Source of the DNA: Salvelinus alpinus
Lineage: Eukaryota > Chordata > Actinopteri > Salmoniformes > Salmonidae
DNA length: 64,000 nt
Reading direction: 5' to 3'
NCBI RefSeq assembly: GCF_045679555.1
Contig: NC_092092.1
Location: 20,692,469-20,756,468, forward strand
Shown here piece by piece: positions 1 to 10,007 of the stretch. The notes beneath the pieces were generated by a model, which was given only the letters and a program-made list of their open reading frames with translations, was not told the origin of the DNA and did not search any database. The position numbers were made by a program, and so were the translations under genes. Each line of letters starts with the position of its first letter. The first letter of the stretch is position 1.

Positions 1-160
1 AGCCAATCAGTTGTGTTGTGACACAGTAAGGGTGGTATACAGAAGATAGCCCTATTTGGTAAAAGACGAAGTCCATATTATGGCAAGAACAGCTCAAATA
101 AGCAAAGCGAAATGACAGTCCATCATTACTTTAACACATGAAGGTCATTCAATACAGAAA

Positions 161-982
161 ATGTCAAGAACTTTTAACATTTCTTCAAGTGCAGTCGCAA
201 AAACAATCAAGCGCTATGATGAAACTGTCTCTCATGAGGACTGCCACAGGAAAGGAAGACCCAGAGCTAGCTGTACTGCAGAAGATACGTTCATTAGAGT
301 TAACTGCACCTCAGATTGCAGCCCAAATAAATGCTTCAGAGTTCAAGTAACAGACACATCAACTTTTCAGAGAAGACTGCGTGAAAATCAGACCTTCATG
401 GTTGAATTGCTGCAAAGAAACCACAACTAAAGGACAACAATAAGAAGGGACTTGCTTGGGCCAAGAAACACAAGCAACGGACATTAGACCGGTGGAATTC
501 TGTCCTTTGGTCTAGAGTCCATATTGTAGATTTTTGGTTCAAACCACCGTGTCTTCGTGAGATGCAGAGTAGGTGAACGGATGATCTCTGCATGTGTGGT
601 TCCCAACGTGAAGCATGGAGGAGGTGGTGTGACAGTGACACTGTTTGATTTAGAATTCAAGGCACACTTAACCAGCATGGCTACCACAGCATTCTGCAGT
701 GATACACCATCGCATGTGGTTTGCGCTTAGTGGGACTATCATTTGTTTTTTCAACAGGACAATGACCCAAAACACACCTCCAGGCTGTGCAAGGGCTATT
801 TGACCAAGAAGGACAGTGATGGAGTGCTGCATCAGATGACCTGGCCTCCACAATCACCCGACCTCAACCCAATTGAGATGGTTTGGGATGAGTTGGACAG
901 CAGAGAGAAGGAAAAGCAGCCAACAAGTGCTCAGCACATGTGGGAACTCCTTCAAGACTCTTTGGAAAAGCATTCCTCATGA
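161..982 (+). pseudogene. Tc1 transposase pseudogene (copy A)
   Basis: Fragments of a DD34E transposase in several frames. The second Asp (QQDNDPKHTS) and the Glu region (PDLNPIEM) are readable. The middle with the first Asp is scrambled by deletions near 500-680. Not functional. Confidence 0.8.
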
Positions 983-1076
983 AGCTGGTTGAGAGTATGC
1001 CAAGAGTGTGCAAAGCTGTCATCAAGGCAAAGGGTGGCTACCTTGAAGAATCTCAAATATATTTTGATTTGTTTAA

Positions 1077-2102
1077 AACTTCTTATGGCTTGGGGGCAGT
1101 ATTTTGACATCTGGGTGAGAAGCGTGCCCAAAGTAAACTGCCTGTTACTCAGGCCCAGAAGCTAGGATATGCATATAATTGGTAGATTTGGATAGAAAAA
1201 AACTCTAAAGTTTCCAAAACTGTTAAAATAATGTCTGTGAGTATAACAGAACTGATATGGCTGGCAAAAACCTGAGGAAAATCCATCCAGGAAGTGGGAT
1301 TTTTTGATGTGGGTAGTTTTCAATTGAATGCCTATAGAGTATCTAATCGGTTCGAACCCAGATTGCAGTTCATTTGGCTGACTAGATGTCAGTCTTTACA
1401 CATTGTTTCAGGCTTGTTTTCTGAAAAATGAAGAAGAATGAGACCTTTCTGTCAGTGGACTGTAGAATCATGCAGTGCTGGTTTTGCGCATGACCGAGTG
1501 CACGCCCTTCGTTGTTTTTCCTTTCTATTGAATACGCTATTGTCCAGTTGAACTATTATCGATTACTTAGACAATTGACAACATGAGGATTAATTATAAA
1601 CATCGTTTGACATGTTTCGACGAACTTTACCGGTACTATTAGGATGTATTCATCTGCATGTTTTGACCGCCTTTGAGCCAGTGGATTACTGAACAAAACG
1701 CGCCAACAAAACAAGAGTTTTTGGGATATAAAGAGGGACTTTATCGAACAAAGCTAACATTTATTGTGTAGCTGGGACTCTTGTGACTGCAACCATATGA
1801 AGGTCTTCAAAGGTAAGTGATTAATTTTATCGCTATTTCTGACTTTTGTAATTCCTATTTGTATGCTTTTGTATGCGGGCACTGTCCTCAGATAATCGCA
1901 TGGTATGCTTTCGCCGTAAAGCCTTTTTGAAATCTGACAAAGCGGCTGGATGAACAAGAAGTTCATCTTTAAGCCGATGTATAACACTTGTATTTTTTAT
2001 GAATGTTTATTATGACTATTTCTGTATTTTGAATTTAGCGCTCTGCAATTTCATCGGATGTTGTCGAGGTGGGTCGCTAGCGGAACGCCTGCGCCAGAAA
2101 GG
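1077..2102. mobile_element. non-autonomous TTAA-flanked element (copy 1) inside Tc1 copy A
   Basis: About 1,026 bp with no coding capacity, sharing strings such as GCCCAGAAGCTAGGA, TGCATATAATTGGTAGA and CTGAGGAAAATCCATC with 5,442-8,103. The left side is preceded by TTAA (1,073-1,076). The right end AGAAAGG is the reverse complement of the CCTTTCT start of copy 2. TTAA target and short terminal repeats suggest a piggyBac-type MITE; the right TTAA is not preserved. Confidence 0.55.
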
Positions 2103-2274
2103 CTTTTTTGGTTACTACATGATTCCATATGTGTTGTTATTTCATAGTTTTGATGTCTTCACTATTATTCTACAATGTAGAAAATAGTCAAAATATAGAA
2201 AAACCCTGGAATGAGTAGGTGTGTCTAACCTTTTGACTGATACTGTACGTGGCACTGATATACATTTCGGCAAT

Positions 2275-2645
2275 TTATTTAAAAAAAACTATATTGGAGC
2301 TGTGCCTGTTTTCCTAGAGATAGAGGACACGGATAAATCAAATAACATTTTAATGTCACAAACACCCCAAATACAAGTGTAGATTACCATGAAATGCTTA
2401 CTTACGAGCCCTTTCCCAACAATGCAGTTAAAAAGTAAGAACATTTACAAATAGATAAGAAAATAGTAACAATAAGAAATAACAATAACGAGGCTATATA
2501 CAAAGAGTACTGGTACAGAGTCAGTGTACTGGGGTACGAGGTAGTTGGGTTGATTGAGTGAGGAAATATGTACATGTAGGTTTGGTTAGGTGATTGATTG
2601 AAGTACATGTAGGTAGGGGGTGAAATGCAGAAAGTCTGGGTAGCA
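2275..2645. repeat. dispersed salmonid-type repeat, copy 1
   Basis: Contains GAAATGCTTACTTACGAGCC, CCCAACAATGCAGTTAAAA and a TGATTGATTG stretch. The same order of blocks recurs at 15,415-15,760. I recognise it as an abundant salmonid interspersed repeat but cannot assign its class. Confidence 0.6.
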
Positions 2646-3444
2646 GTTTGATTAACTGTCTTAACGGATATAACCCTTTTTTAGCACAAATGAGGACTAA
2701 AAGATACCCTAATAAAATAAAGCACGGACATTGCCATTGATGGTTCCCACCATTTTAAAATAGTCAACTTGGTGGGGACTCCTATGAGTTGGGAGAAAAT
2801 CAGCCACTGAAGAGAATTTACTACTTTAAAATGAAGATAGGCTCAATGGCGTTGCCCATGCTGTCACAGACGCTATAATGGCACAGATATAAAGAGTACT
2901 CCATCTATCTCTATGGGCTGTTGTTCACATGCGCATCTGCCGTCTCATTGGCTAGAATGGTCCCACCTGACCTCGCCTCCTCCTGCCTGCCTTCCATCTT
3001 TGAGAACATGCATTTCCATTGTTAAAAAGGTCACTTGACTATCTTTTCAATATAATAGGCAATCTTTGGTAGCGGGTCGAAGATCTAGAACCAGAGTACC
3101 AGGTATTGTGACAGGGCAGTGCGAGTCGCATGGTACCTTTGCAGATTGTAAACAAGCTAATATCATATAGAATGTGCATCTTGCAAATTGCACCCTGAAA
3201 CGGTTATTTTCAGTTCTTGTGAAAGCAAAACATTTTGCAGAATTCTCACAAATGCTCGAGGAAACCGATTTTCATTTGTTTGACACCCTTACACGAGGCA
3301 TTTCCCATATACAGTATGACATCAAACATTGGCTAATCTTACCTTTCAATTTGATATCAGTGTCTTTATACATGGATTTCCTCAAAAGCAATGGTCTTGA
3401 GGTCTGTGAAGAAGAGGAAACAGTGTTTACATTGGCATTAGTTA
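2646..3444. other. unassigned single-copy-looking sequence
   Basis: No convincing gene. A 91-codon open frame at 3,174-3,449 has no recognised motif and is probably chance. Confidence 0.3.
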
Positions 3445-3459
3445 AATAAACTGAGTAAG

Positions 3460-3960
3460 GGGCCTCCCGGGTGGCGCAGTGGTCTAGGGCACTGCATCGC
3501 AGCGCAAGCTGTGCCACCAGAGTCTCTGGGTTCGCGCCCAGGCTCTGTCGCAGCCGGCCGCGACCGGGAGGTCCGTGGGGCGACGCACAATTGGCCTAGC
3601 GTCGTCCGGGTTAGGGAGGGTTTGGCTGGTAGGGATATCCTTGTCTCATCGCACTCCAGCGACTCCTGTGGCGGGCCGGGCGCAGTGCGCGCTAACCAAG
3701 GGGGCGGGTGCACGGTGTTTCCTCCGACACATTGGTGCGGCTGGCTTCCGGGTTGGCGGCGCGCTGTGTTAAGAAGCAGTGCGGCTTGGTTGGGTTGTGC
3801 TTCGGAGGACGCATGGCGTTCGACCTTAGTCTCTCCCGAGCCCGTACGGGAGTTGTAGCGATGAGACAAGATAGTAATTACTAGCGATTGGATACCACGA
3901 AAATTGGGGAGAACAGGGGGTAAATTTTATTTAAAAAAATAATAATAATAAATAAATAAA
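3460..3960 (+). mobile_element. tRNA-derived SINE (CCCGGG-headed SmaI/SlmI-like) with perfect target duplication
   Basis: The head CTCCCGGGTGGCGCAGTGG resembles a tRNA A box; GGGTTCGCGCCC is a B box. A long GC-rich body follows, then an A-rich tail of AATAA units. It is flanked by a perfect 15-bp duplication AATAAACTGAGTAAG at 3,445-3,459 and 3,961-3,975, which is the signature of LINE-driven insertion. Confidence 0.85.
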
Positions 3961-4014
3961 AATAAACTGAGTAAGTCAGTCCTGACGAAGGTAGTCTAGG
4001 TCTAATGCCTAACA

Positions 4015-4096
4015 GGTCCTCTGTATCTCAGTTGGTAGAGCATCGCGCTTGCAAAGCCAGGATAGTGGGTTTGATTCCTGGGATCCCCCATACATA
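4015..4096 (+). mobile_element. tRNA-like SINE head, split by a Tc1 insertion
   Basis: Reads like a tRNA 5' half (TCAGTTGGTAGAGCA, then GGTTTGATTCC as B box). The SINE body appears to continue at 8,352 after the Tc1 insertion. Not a functional tRNA: no acceptor-stem closure. Confidence 0.6.
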
Positions 4097-5441
4097 CAGT
4101 TGAAGTCGGAAGTTTACATACACTTAGGTTAGTTGTTAAAACTCATTTTTCAACCATTCCACACACTTCTTGTTAATTAACAAACTATAGTTTTGGCAAG
4201 TCGGTTAGGACATCTACTTTGTGCATGACAAGTCATTTTTCCAACAATTGTTTACAGACAGATTATTTCACAATTCCAGTGGGTCAGAAGTTCACATACA
4301 CTAAGTTGACTGTGCCTTTAAACAGCTTGGGAAAATCCAGAAAATGATGTCTTTGCCTTAGAAGCTTCTGATAGGCTAATTGACATCATTTGAGTCAATT
4401 GGAGGTGTACCTGTGGATGTATTTCAAGGCCTACCTTCAAACTCAGTGCCTCTTTGCTTGACATCATGGGGAAATCAAAAGAAATCAGCCAAGACCTCAG
4501 AAAAAAAAAATGTAGACCTCCACAAGTCTGGCTCATCCTTGGGAGCAATTTCCAAACACCTGAAGGTACCACGTTCATCTGTACAAACAATAGTACGCAA
4601 GTATAAACACCATAGGACCACGCAGCCGTCATACCTCTCAGGAAGGAGACGCGTTCTGTCTCAGAGATTAACGTACTTTGGTGCGAAAAGTGCAAATCAA
4701 TCCCAGAACAGCAGCAAAGGACCTTGTGAAGGTGCTGGAGGAAACGGGTACAAAAGTATCTATATCCACAGTGAAACGAGTCCTATATCGACATAACCTG
4801 AAAGGCCGCTCAGCAAGGAAGAAGCCACTTCCCCAAAACCGCCATAAAAAAGCCAGACTACGGTTTGCAACTGCACATGGGGACAAAGATCGTACTTTTT
4901 GGAGAAATGTCCTCTGGTCTGATGAAACAAAAATTGAACTGTTTGGCCATAATGACCATCGTTATGTTTGGAGGGAAAAGGGGGAGGCTTGCAAGCCGAA
5001 GAACACCATCCCAAACGTGAAGCACAGGGGTGGCAGCATCATGTTGTGGGGGTGCTTTGCTGCAGGAGGGACTGGTGCACTTCACAAAATAGATGGCATC
5101 ATGAGGATGGAAAATGATATGGATATATTGAAGCAACATCTCAAGACATCAGTCAGGAAGTTCAAGCTTAGTCGCAAATGGGTCTTCCAAATGGACAATG
5201 ACCCCAAGCATACTTCCAAAGTTGTGGCAAAATGGCTTAAGGACAACAAAGTCAAGGTATTGGAGTGGCCATCACAAAGCCCTGACCTCAATCCCACAGA
5301 ACATTTGCGGGCAGAACTGAAAAAGTGTGTGCGAGCAAGGAGGCCTACAAACCAAAGTTACACCAGCTCTGTCAGGAGGAATGGATCAAAATTCACCCAA
5401 CTTCTTGTGGAAGGCTACCCAAAACGTTTGACCCAAGTTAA

Positions 5442-8103
5442 CCTTTCTAGGGTCGGGGGCAGTATCCTGAATTTCCGCCTGTCTGACGTAGAGGTCGACC
5501 GATTAATCGGAATGCCCGATTAATTAGGGCTGATTTCAAGTTTTCATAACAATCAGAAAATCGGTATTTTTGGACACCTTTATTTAACAGTTAACAGTTA
5601 AGGTGGGTTAACTGCCTCGTTCAGGGGCAGAACGACAGATTTTTACCTTGTCAGCTCGGGCGATTCAATCTTGCAACCTTACAGTTAACTAGTCCAATGC
5701 TCTAACCACCTGATTACATTGCACTCCACGAGAGCCTGCCTGTTACGCAAATGCAGTAGAAGCCAAGGTAAGTTGCTAGCTAGCATTAAACTTATCTTAT
5801 AAAAAACAATCAATCAATCATAATCACTAGTTAACTACACATGGTTGATGATATTACTAGTTTATCTAGCGTGTCCTGCGTTGCATATAATCGATGCGTT
5901 GCGTATCGTTGCTCCAATGTGTACCTAACCATAAACATCAATGCCTTTCTTAAAATCAATACACAGAAGTATATATTTTTAAACCTGCATATTTAGCTAA
6001 AAGAAATCCAGGTTAGCAGGCAATATTAACCAGGTGAAATTGTGTCACTTCTCTTGCGTTCATTGCACACAGAGTCATTGTATATTTGGGCCACCTAATT
6101 TGCCAGAATTTTACGTAATTATGACATAACATTGAAGGTTGTGCAATGTAACAGGAATGTTTAGACTTATGGATGCCATCCGTTAGATAAAATACGGAAC
6201 GGTTCCGTATTTCACTGAAAGAATAAACGTCTAGTTTTGGAGATGATAGTTTCCGGATTCAACCATATTAATGACCTAAGGCTCGTATTTCTGTGTGTTA
6301 TTATGTTATAACTAAGTCTATGATTTGATAGAGCAGTCTGACTGAGCGGTGGTAGGCAGCAGCAGGCTCGTAAGCATTCATTCAAACAGCACTTTCCTGC
6401 TTTTTGCCAGAAGCTCTTTGCTGTGCTTCAAGCCTATCAACTCCGGAGATTAGGCTGGTGTAACCTACGTGAAATGGCTAGCTAGTTAGCGGGGTGCGCA
6501 CTAATAGCGTTTCAAACGTCACTCGCTCTGAGACTTGGAGTAGTTATTCCCCTTGCTCTGCATGGGTAACGCTGCTTCGAGGGTGGCTGTTGTCGTTGTG
6601 TTCCTGGTTCGAGCCCAGGTAGGAGCGAGGAGAGGGATGGAAGCTGTACTGTTACACTGGCAATACTAAAGTGCCTATAAGAACATCCAATAGTCAAAGG
6701 TTAATGAAATACAAATGGTATAGAGAGAAATAGTACTATAATTCCTATAATAACTAACTACAACCTAAAACTTCTTACCTGGGAATATTGAAGACTCATG
6801 TTAAAAGGAACCACCAGCTTTCATATGTTCTCATGTTCTGAGCAAGGAACTTTAACGTTAGCTTTCTTACATGGCACATATTGCACTTTTACTTTCTTCT
6901 CCAACACTTTGTTTTTGCATTATTTAAACCAAATTGAACATGTTTCATTATTTATTTGAGGCTAAATTGATTTTATTTATGTATTATATTAAGTTAAAAT
7001 AAGTGTTCATTCATTATTGTTGTAATTGTCATTATTACAAATAAATATTTTATTTATTATTTATTTAAAATCGTCCGATTAATCGGTATCTGCTTTTTTT
7101 GGTCCTCCAATAATCGCTATCGGCGTTGTAAAATCATAATCGGTCGACCTCTAGTCTGACGTGCTCAAAGTCAACTGCCTGTTACTCAGGCCCAGAAGCT
7201 AGGACATGCATATAATTGGTAGAATTGGCAAAAAAACTCTGAAGTTTCTAAAGCGGTTCAAATAAATGTCTGAGTATAACAGAACTGATATGGCAGGTGA
7301 AAACCTGAGGAAAATCCATCTTTTTTTCGAGCTCCCATCAACTTCAAATGTGAAGCTATTGCAAACTATGACTTCCGCCTCCCAGATTGCAGTTCCTATG
7401 GCTTCCACTAGATGTCAAGTCTTTATACATGGTTTCGGGCTTGTTTTTTGAAAAACCAACGAGTAATAGTTGTTTATCCATGGGGAGAGGTAAGGCAAAA
7501 GTAGTCTCTTTGCGCGCGTGAATGAGGGCGCGCTCTTCGTTAATTTCCTTCCCTATTGAACATACTATTCTCCATTATCATTTATTTAGATATTAGACTA
7601 CCTGAGGACTAATTAGAAACGTTGTTTGACTTGTTTGGACGAACTCTACCGGTAACTTTTGGGACTTCTTTGTCTGCATGTTGAACGGGTGGATTACTGA
7701 ACTCAATGACGCCTACTAAACTGACTTTTTGGGATATAAAGAAGGACTTTATCGAACAAAACGACCATTCATTGTGTAGCTGGGACCCTTGGGATTGCAA
7801 ACAGAGGAAGATCTTCAAAGGTAAGTGATGTATTTTATCGCTATTTATGATTGTGACGCCTGTGCTGGTTTGTAAACATATGTTGTTGTGGGGCGCTGTC
7901 CTCAGATAATCGAATGCTATGCTTTCGCAGTAAAGCCTATTGTAAATCGGACAACGCAGTTCGATTACCAAGATTCTAAGCTAAAGAATCATGTATGACA
8001 CTTGTATTTTCATGAATGTTTAATATTACGATTTTGTATTTTGAATTTGGCGCGCTCTGATTTCACCGGATGTTGTCGAATGCGGGATCAGTGCGCTAAG
8101 AGG
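5442..8103. mobile_element. non-autonomous TTAA-flanked element (copy 2), itself interrupted
   Basis: Inserted into Tc1 transposase sequence after TTAA (5,438-5,441); the right flank is GTAA (8,104-8,107), consistent with a mutated TTAA duplication. The left end is CCTTTCTAGGG. Without the nested hAT and its duplication it is about 990 bp, close to copy 1 (about 1,026 bp). No coding capacity. Confidence 0.6.
5489..7153. mobile_element. non-autonomous hAT element with perfect 8-bp target duplication
   Basis: Starts TAGAGGTCGACCGATTAATC and ends with the inverse (AATCGGTCGACCTCTA). It is flanked by identical GTCTGACG at 5,481-5,488 and 7,154-7,161. The 8-bp duplication and TAGAG..CTCTA ends indicate the hAT superfamily. 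At 1,665 bp with no transposase, it relies on another copy for movement. Confidence 0.88.
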
Positions 8104-8351
8104 GTAAACAATTTAAAGGCAATGCTACCAAATACTAATTGAGTGCATGTAAACTTCTGACCCACTGGGAATGTGATGAAAGAAATAAAAGCTGAAATAA
8201 ATCTCTATTATTCTGACATTTCACATTCTTAAAATAAAGTGGTAATCCTAACTGACCTAAGGGAATTCTTACTTGAATTAAATGTCAGGAATTGTGAAAC
8301 TGAGTTTAAATGTATTTGGCTAAGGTGTATGTAAACTTCCGACTTCAACTG

Positions 8352-8430
8352 TGTATTATATGCACCCATGACATTCAGTGATATGAGGAAACCCTTTTCT
8401 CTCCATCAAACACAACACTCGTGTTCTCTC
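8352..8430 (+). mobile_element. remainder of the tRNA-like SINE
   Basis: TGTATTATATGCACCCATGAC follows the Tc1 right end and matches what I expect after the CCCATAC block of the SINE at 4,015. The end is ill-defined. Confidence 0.4.
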
Positions 8431-9693
8431 ATCTGGGGCCGTATGTATCCAGCCTCTGAGTAATAGTGATTTAGAATCCGTTTTGCTTTTTCAGATCACG
8501 ATAAATTAGATTACATTGGAAGGGGGACTTGATCCTTGACCAGCACTCATTCCTACTCATACACTTCATATAGGCCCTGGTAACCATTATTGGGAGTCCC
8601 TAGGCAGGCAACGGGCAGCTCTCACATTACTCTGCAACAGGATACGGTGGTGGACACACACCTGACCACCTACATGGAAAACAAACTCCCAATTAGCCTA
8701 CCTCTCTTGTGCACTTGCTCACTTCCCTTCACTGACTTGAAAGCAATTTACTGGTAGACCTCTTCAATTCATTGGACACGGTAGCTAGTCTACCAAATAG
8801 ATTTGGCACAGCTCACATTCTAATCTGAACATTAGCTAGCTCACTAATTTAACTATCTGAATGATTGGTAGACGTATGGTTCTATCTGGGCTAAATTGCA
8901 GGCAATGATCTAACCCTGAGTACAGTGGTCTGTGTCTGATGTTTGTTTAAATTTAGCTATGTAACTTTAGCTAGCTAGCTGCCTAACAGAGGTGTTTGGC
9001 CAAGAAATGTAGATATGAAGATCGGCAAACACTGCTTCTCCATTAAAAATCCCAGATCAAATTTGTAGGCGACGTCATCATGGCAACGTTGTCTAGCTAA
9101 ACTCATGCGCAGAAACACGTAATCTCGTCTCGCGCCGAACTGCGCATGTGAACGCCGTCAAATCAAAAGGCACACTTTCGATAGTTGTTTTGACATATGA
9201 AAACGTGTCAGTTTGTCACTTTCACGAGGTTGGAGAAATAACATGTTCATCTACTTAATACATTGTCTCGAATCTATGTGTCTTTAGATTGAGAAAATTA
9301 ACTAAGGAACAATGATTCACTTCACTCATTGCCTTCTCCAAACCCGGGCCTGGTCTGCTTGGCAAGCGTTCCCGGAAGTTTCGCGATGTTGCGCCTCTGA
9401 GTTCAAAAACTCTGTGGCTACATCTTTCAACGATATCGGGTTAGTGAGCCTATGCTATTTAGCTAGCAGATAAAACATTAATGTTTGCTACAACGGCTTG
9501 TGCATATCGATAAAGTCTGAATCTGTTCAGAAAAATGCATTATTAATCAATAATGTTCAATTTTATGAACAGAAAAACGCCCCCTTCATCCAAACCCATG
9601 CTAGCTAGATAGGTTGGATTGCTAGCCAGTTAGTTGAAATTAATCGCACGATTGTTCTTGCTAGCTAACTATATTACATATTTTAATACTCAC
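8431..9693. other. presumed tmem87b intron 1, mostly unique sequence
   Basis: No ORF or known repeat is recognised. Short CTAGCTAG-rich stretches recur (8,820-9,000 and 9,600-9,670). A CpG-bearing patch with NRF1-like TGCGCATG lies near 9,105-9,160. Confidence 0.3.
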
Positions 9694-9849
9694 ATTGACA
9701 ACTGTAATTCTCCATTGTCCTGGTTCTGGAGCTGCCATCACCCCGCTATTTACATCTCCTAGTAAAATAATCCCAGCCAAATAAAGGAGCCAGGTTTTCA
9801 CTGAGCTAGCCGTGCTGTTCCACGTCCTCACCCGTACAGAAGCAGCCAT
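9694..9849 (-). CDS. tmem87b: first coding exon of tmem87b (Golgi/vesicle GOLD-domain membrane protein)
   Basis: The ATG lies in a strong context (AAACATGG) and opens 52 codons ending in a perfect donor (AAT|GTGAGT, phase 0). The peptide has a hydrophobic signal core (TWLLYLAGIILL), a cleavage-type region, then AAPEPGQWRITVVN, which resembles the N-terminus of mature TMEM87B (PELGLW..TVN). It lies about 4 kb beyond the mertk stop on the same strand; mammalian TMEM87B follows MERTK in the same orientation. Exon 2 is not visible in 1-9,693, so the rest should lie beyond the left edge behind a transposon-filled intron. An unrelated secreted-protein exon is not excluded. Confidence 0.6.
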
Positions 9850-9960
9850 GTTTTCAGCATGTGGTATAGCTGGGGCGACTAGCTAACTCACCTGAGTGAA
9901 AGTAACGTCACGCGCATGCTTATGTTTGAGTTTACGTTTTGGCATCAGATGCATTGAACC
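9850..9960 (-). promoter_or_regulatory. candidate tmem87b promoter
   Basis: Directly upstream of the exon-1 ATG. Contains a CRE-like AACGTCAC at 9,904-9,911 and an NRF1-like GCGCATGC at 9,912-9,919, in locally CpG-bearing sequence that is otherwise AT-rich. This is pattern matching only. Confidence 0.3.
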
Positions 9961-10007
9961 ATACACCATGTAAAGCAGTGCCAGTGACCATATATATACT
10001 TTATTAA

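Larger units (their letters stand above)
1..2245 (+). mobile_element. Tc1-like transposon relic (copy A), truncated by the window start
   Basis: Transposase pieces read on the plus strand: a helix-turn-helix part at 161-430 (SSSAVAKTIKRYDET) and a catalytic C-terminal part at 743-982 ([24 protein letters not shown]). Frameshifts and stops separate them. The element is interrupted at 1,077-2,102 by another repeat, and its right end resumes at 2,103 and ends ACTG|TA at 2,242-2,247. The same family occurs at 16,705 and 62,396. Confidence 0.85.
4466..8138 (+). pseudogene. Sleeping Beauty-type transposase pseudogene, split by insertion
   Basis: Starts [12 protein letters not shown] at 4,466, then has frameshifts near 4,500 and 4,670. 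A long intact stretch at 4,678-5,350 carries WSDETKIELFG (first Asp), FQMDNDPKHTS (second Asp) and [12 protein letters not shown] (Glu). A further frameshift lies near 5,350. The insertion at 5,442 separates the last residues, which resume at 8,105 and stop at 8,136-8,138. All three DDE residues survive, but the gene is broken. Confidence 0.9.
4097..8351 (+). mobile_element. Sleeping Beauty-type Tc1 transposon with two nested insertions
   Basis: The left end CAGTTGAAGTCGGAAGTTTA and right end TAAACTTCCGACTTCAACTG are near-perfect inverted repeats of the salmonid Sleeping Beauty family. Of the 4,255 bp, 2,662 are a nested TTAA element that itself holds a hAT element, leaving about 1.6 kb, the usual Tc1 length. 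The TA duplication is clear on the left (4,095-4,096) but blurred on the right. Confidence 0.93.

Noticed and set aside
3174..3449. 91-codon open frame as a possible tmem87b exon or other gene
   Set aside because: It is on the plus strand, has no splice-site context or motif, and ends at the SINE duplication.
3511..3858. 115- and 143-codon GC-rich open frames on both strands
   Set aside because: They lie wholly inside the SINE at 3,460-3,960.
4015..4096. Possible tRNA gene
   Set aside because: Has A- and B-box-like blocks but no closing acceptor stem, and it continues as a SINE after the Tc1 insertion.
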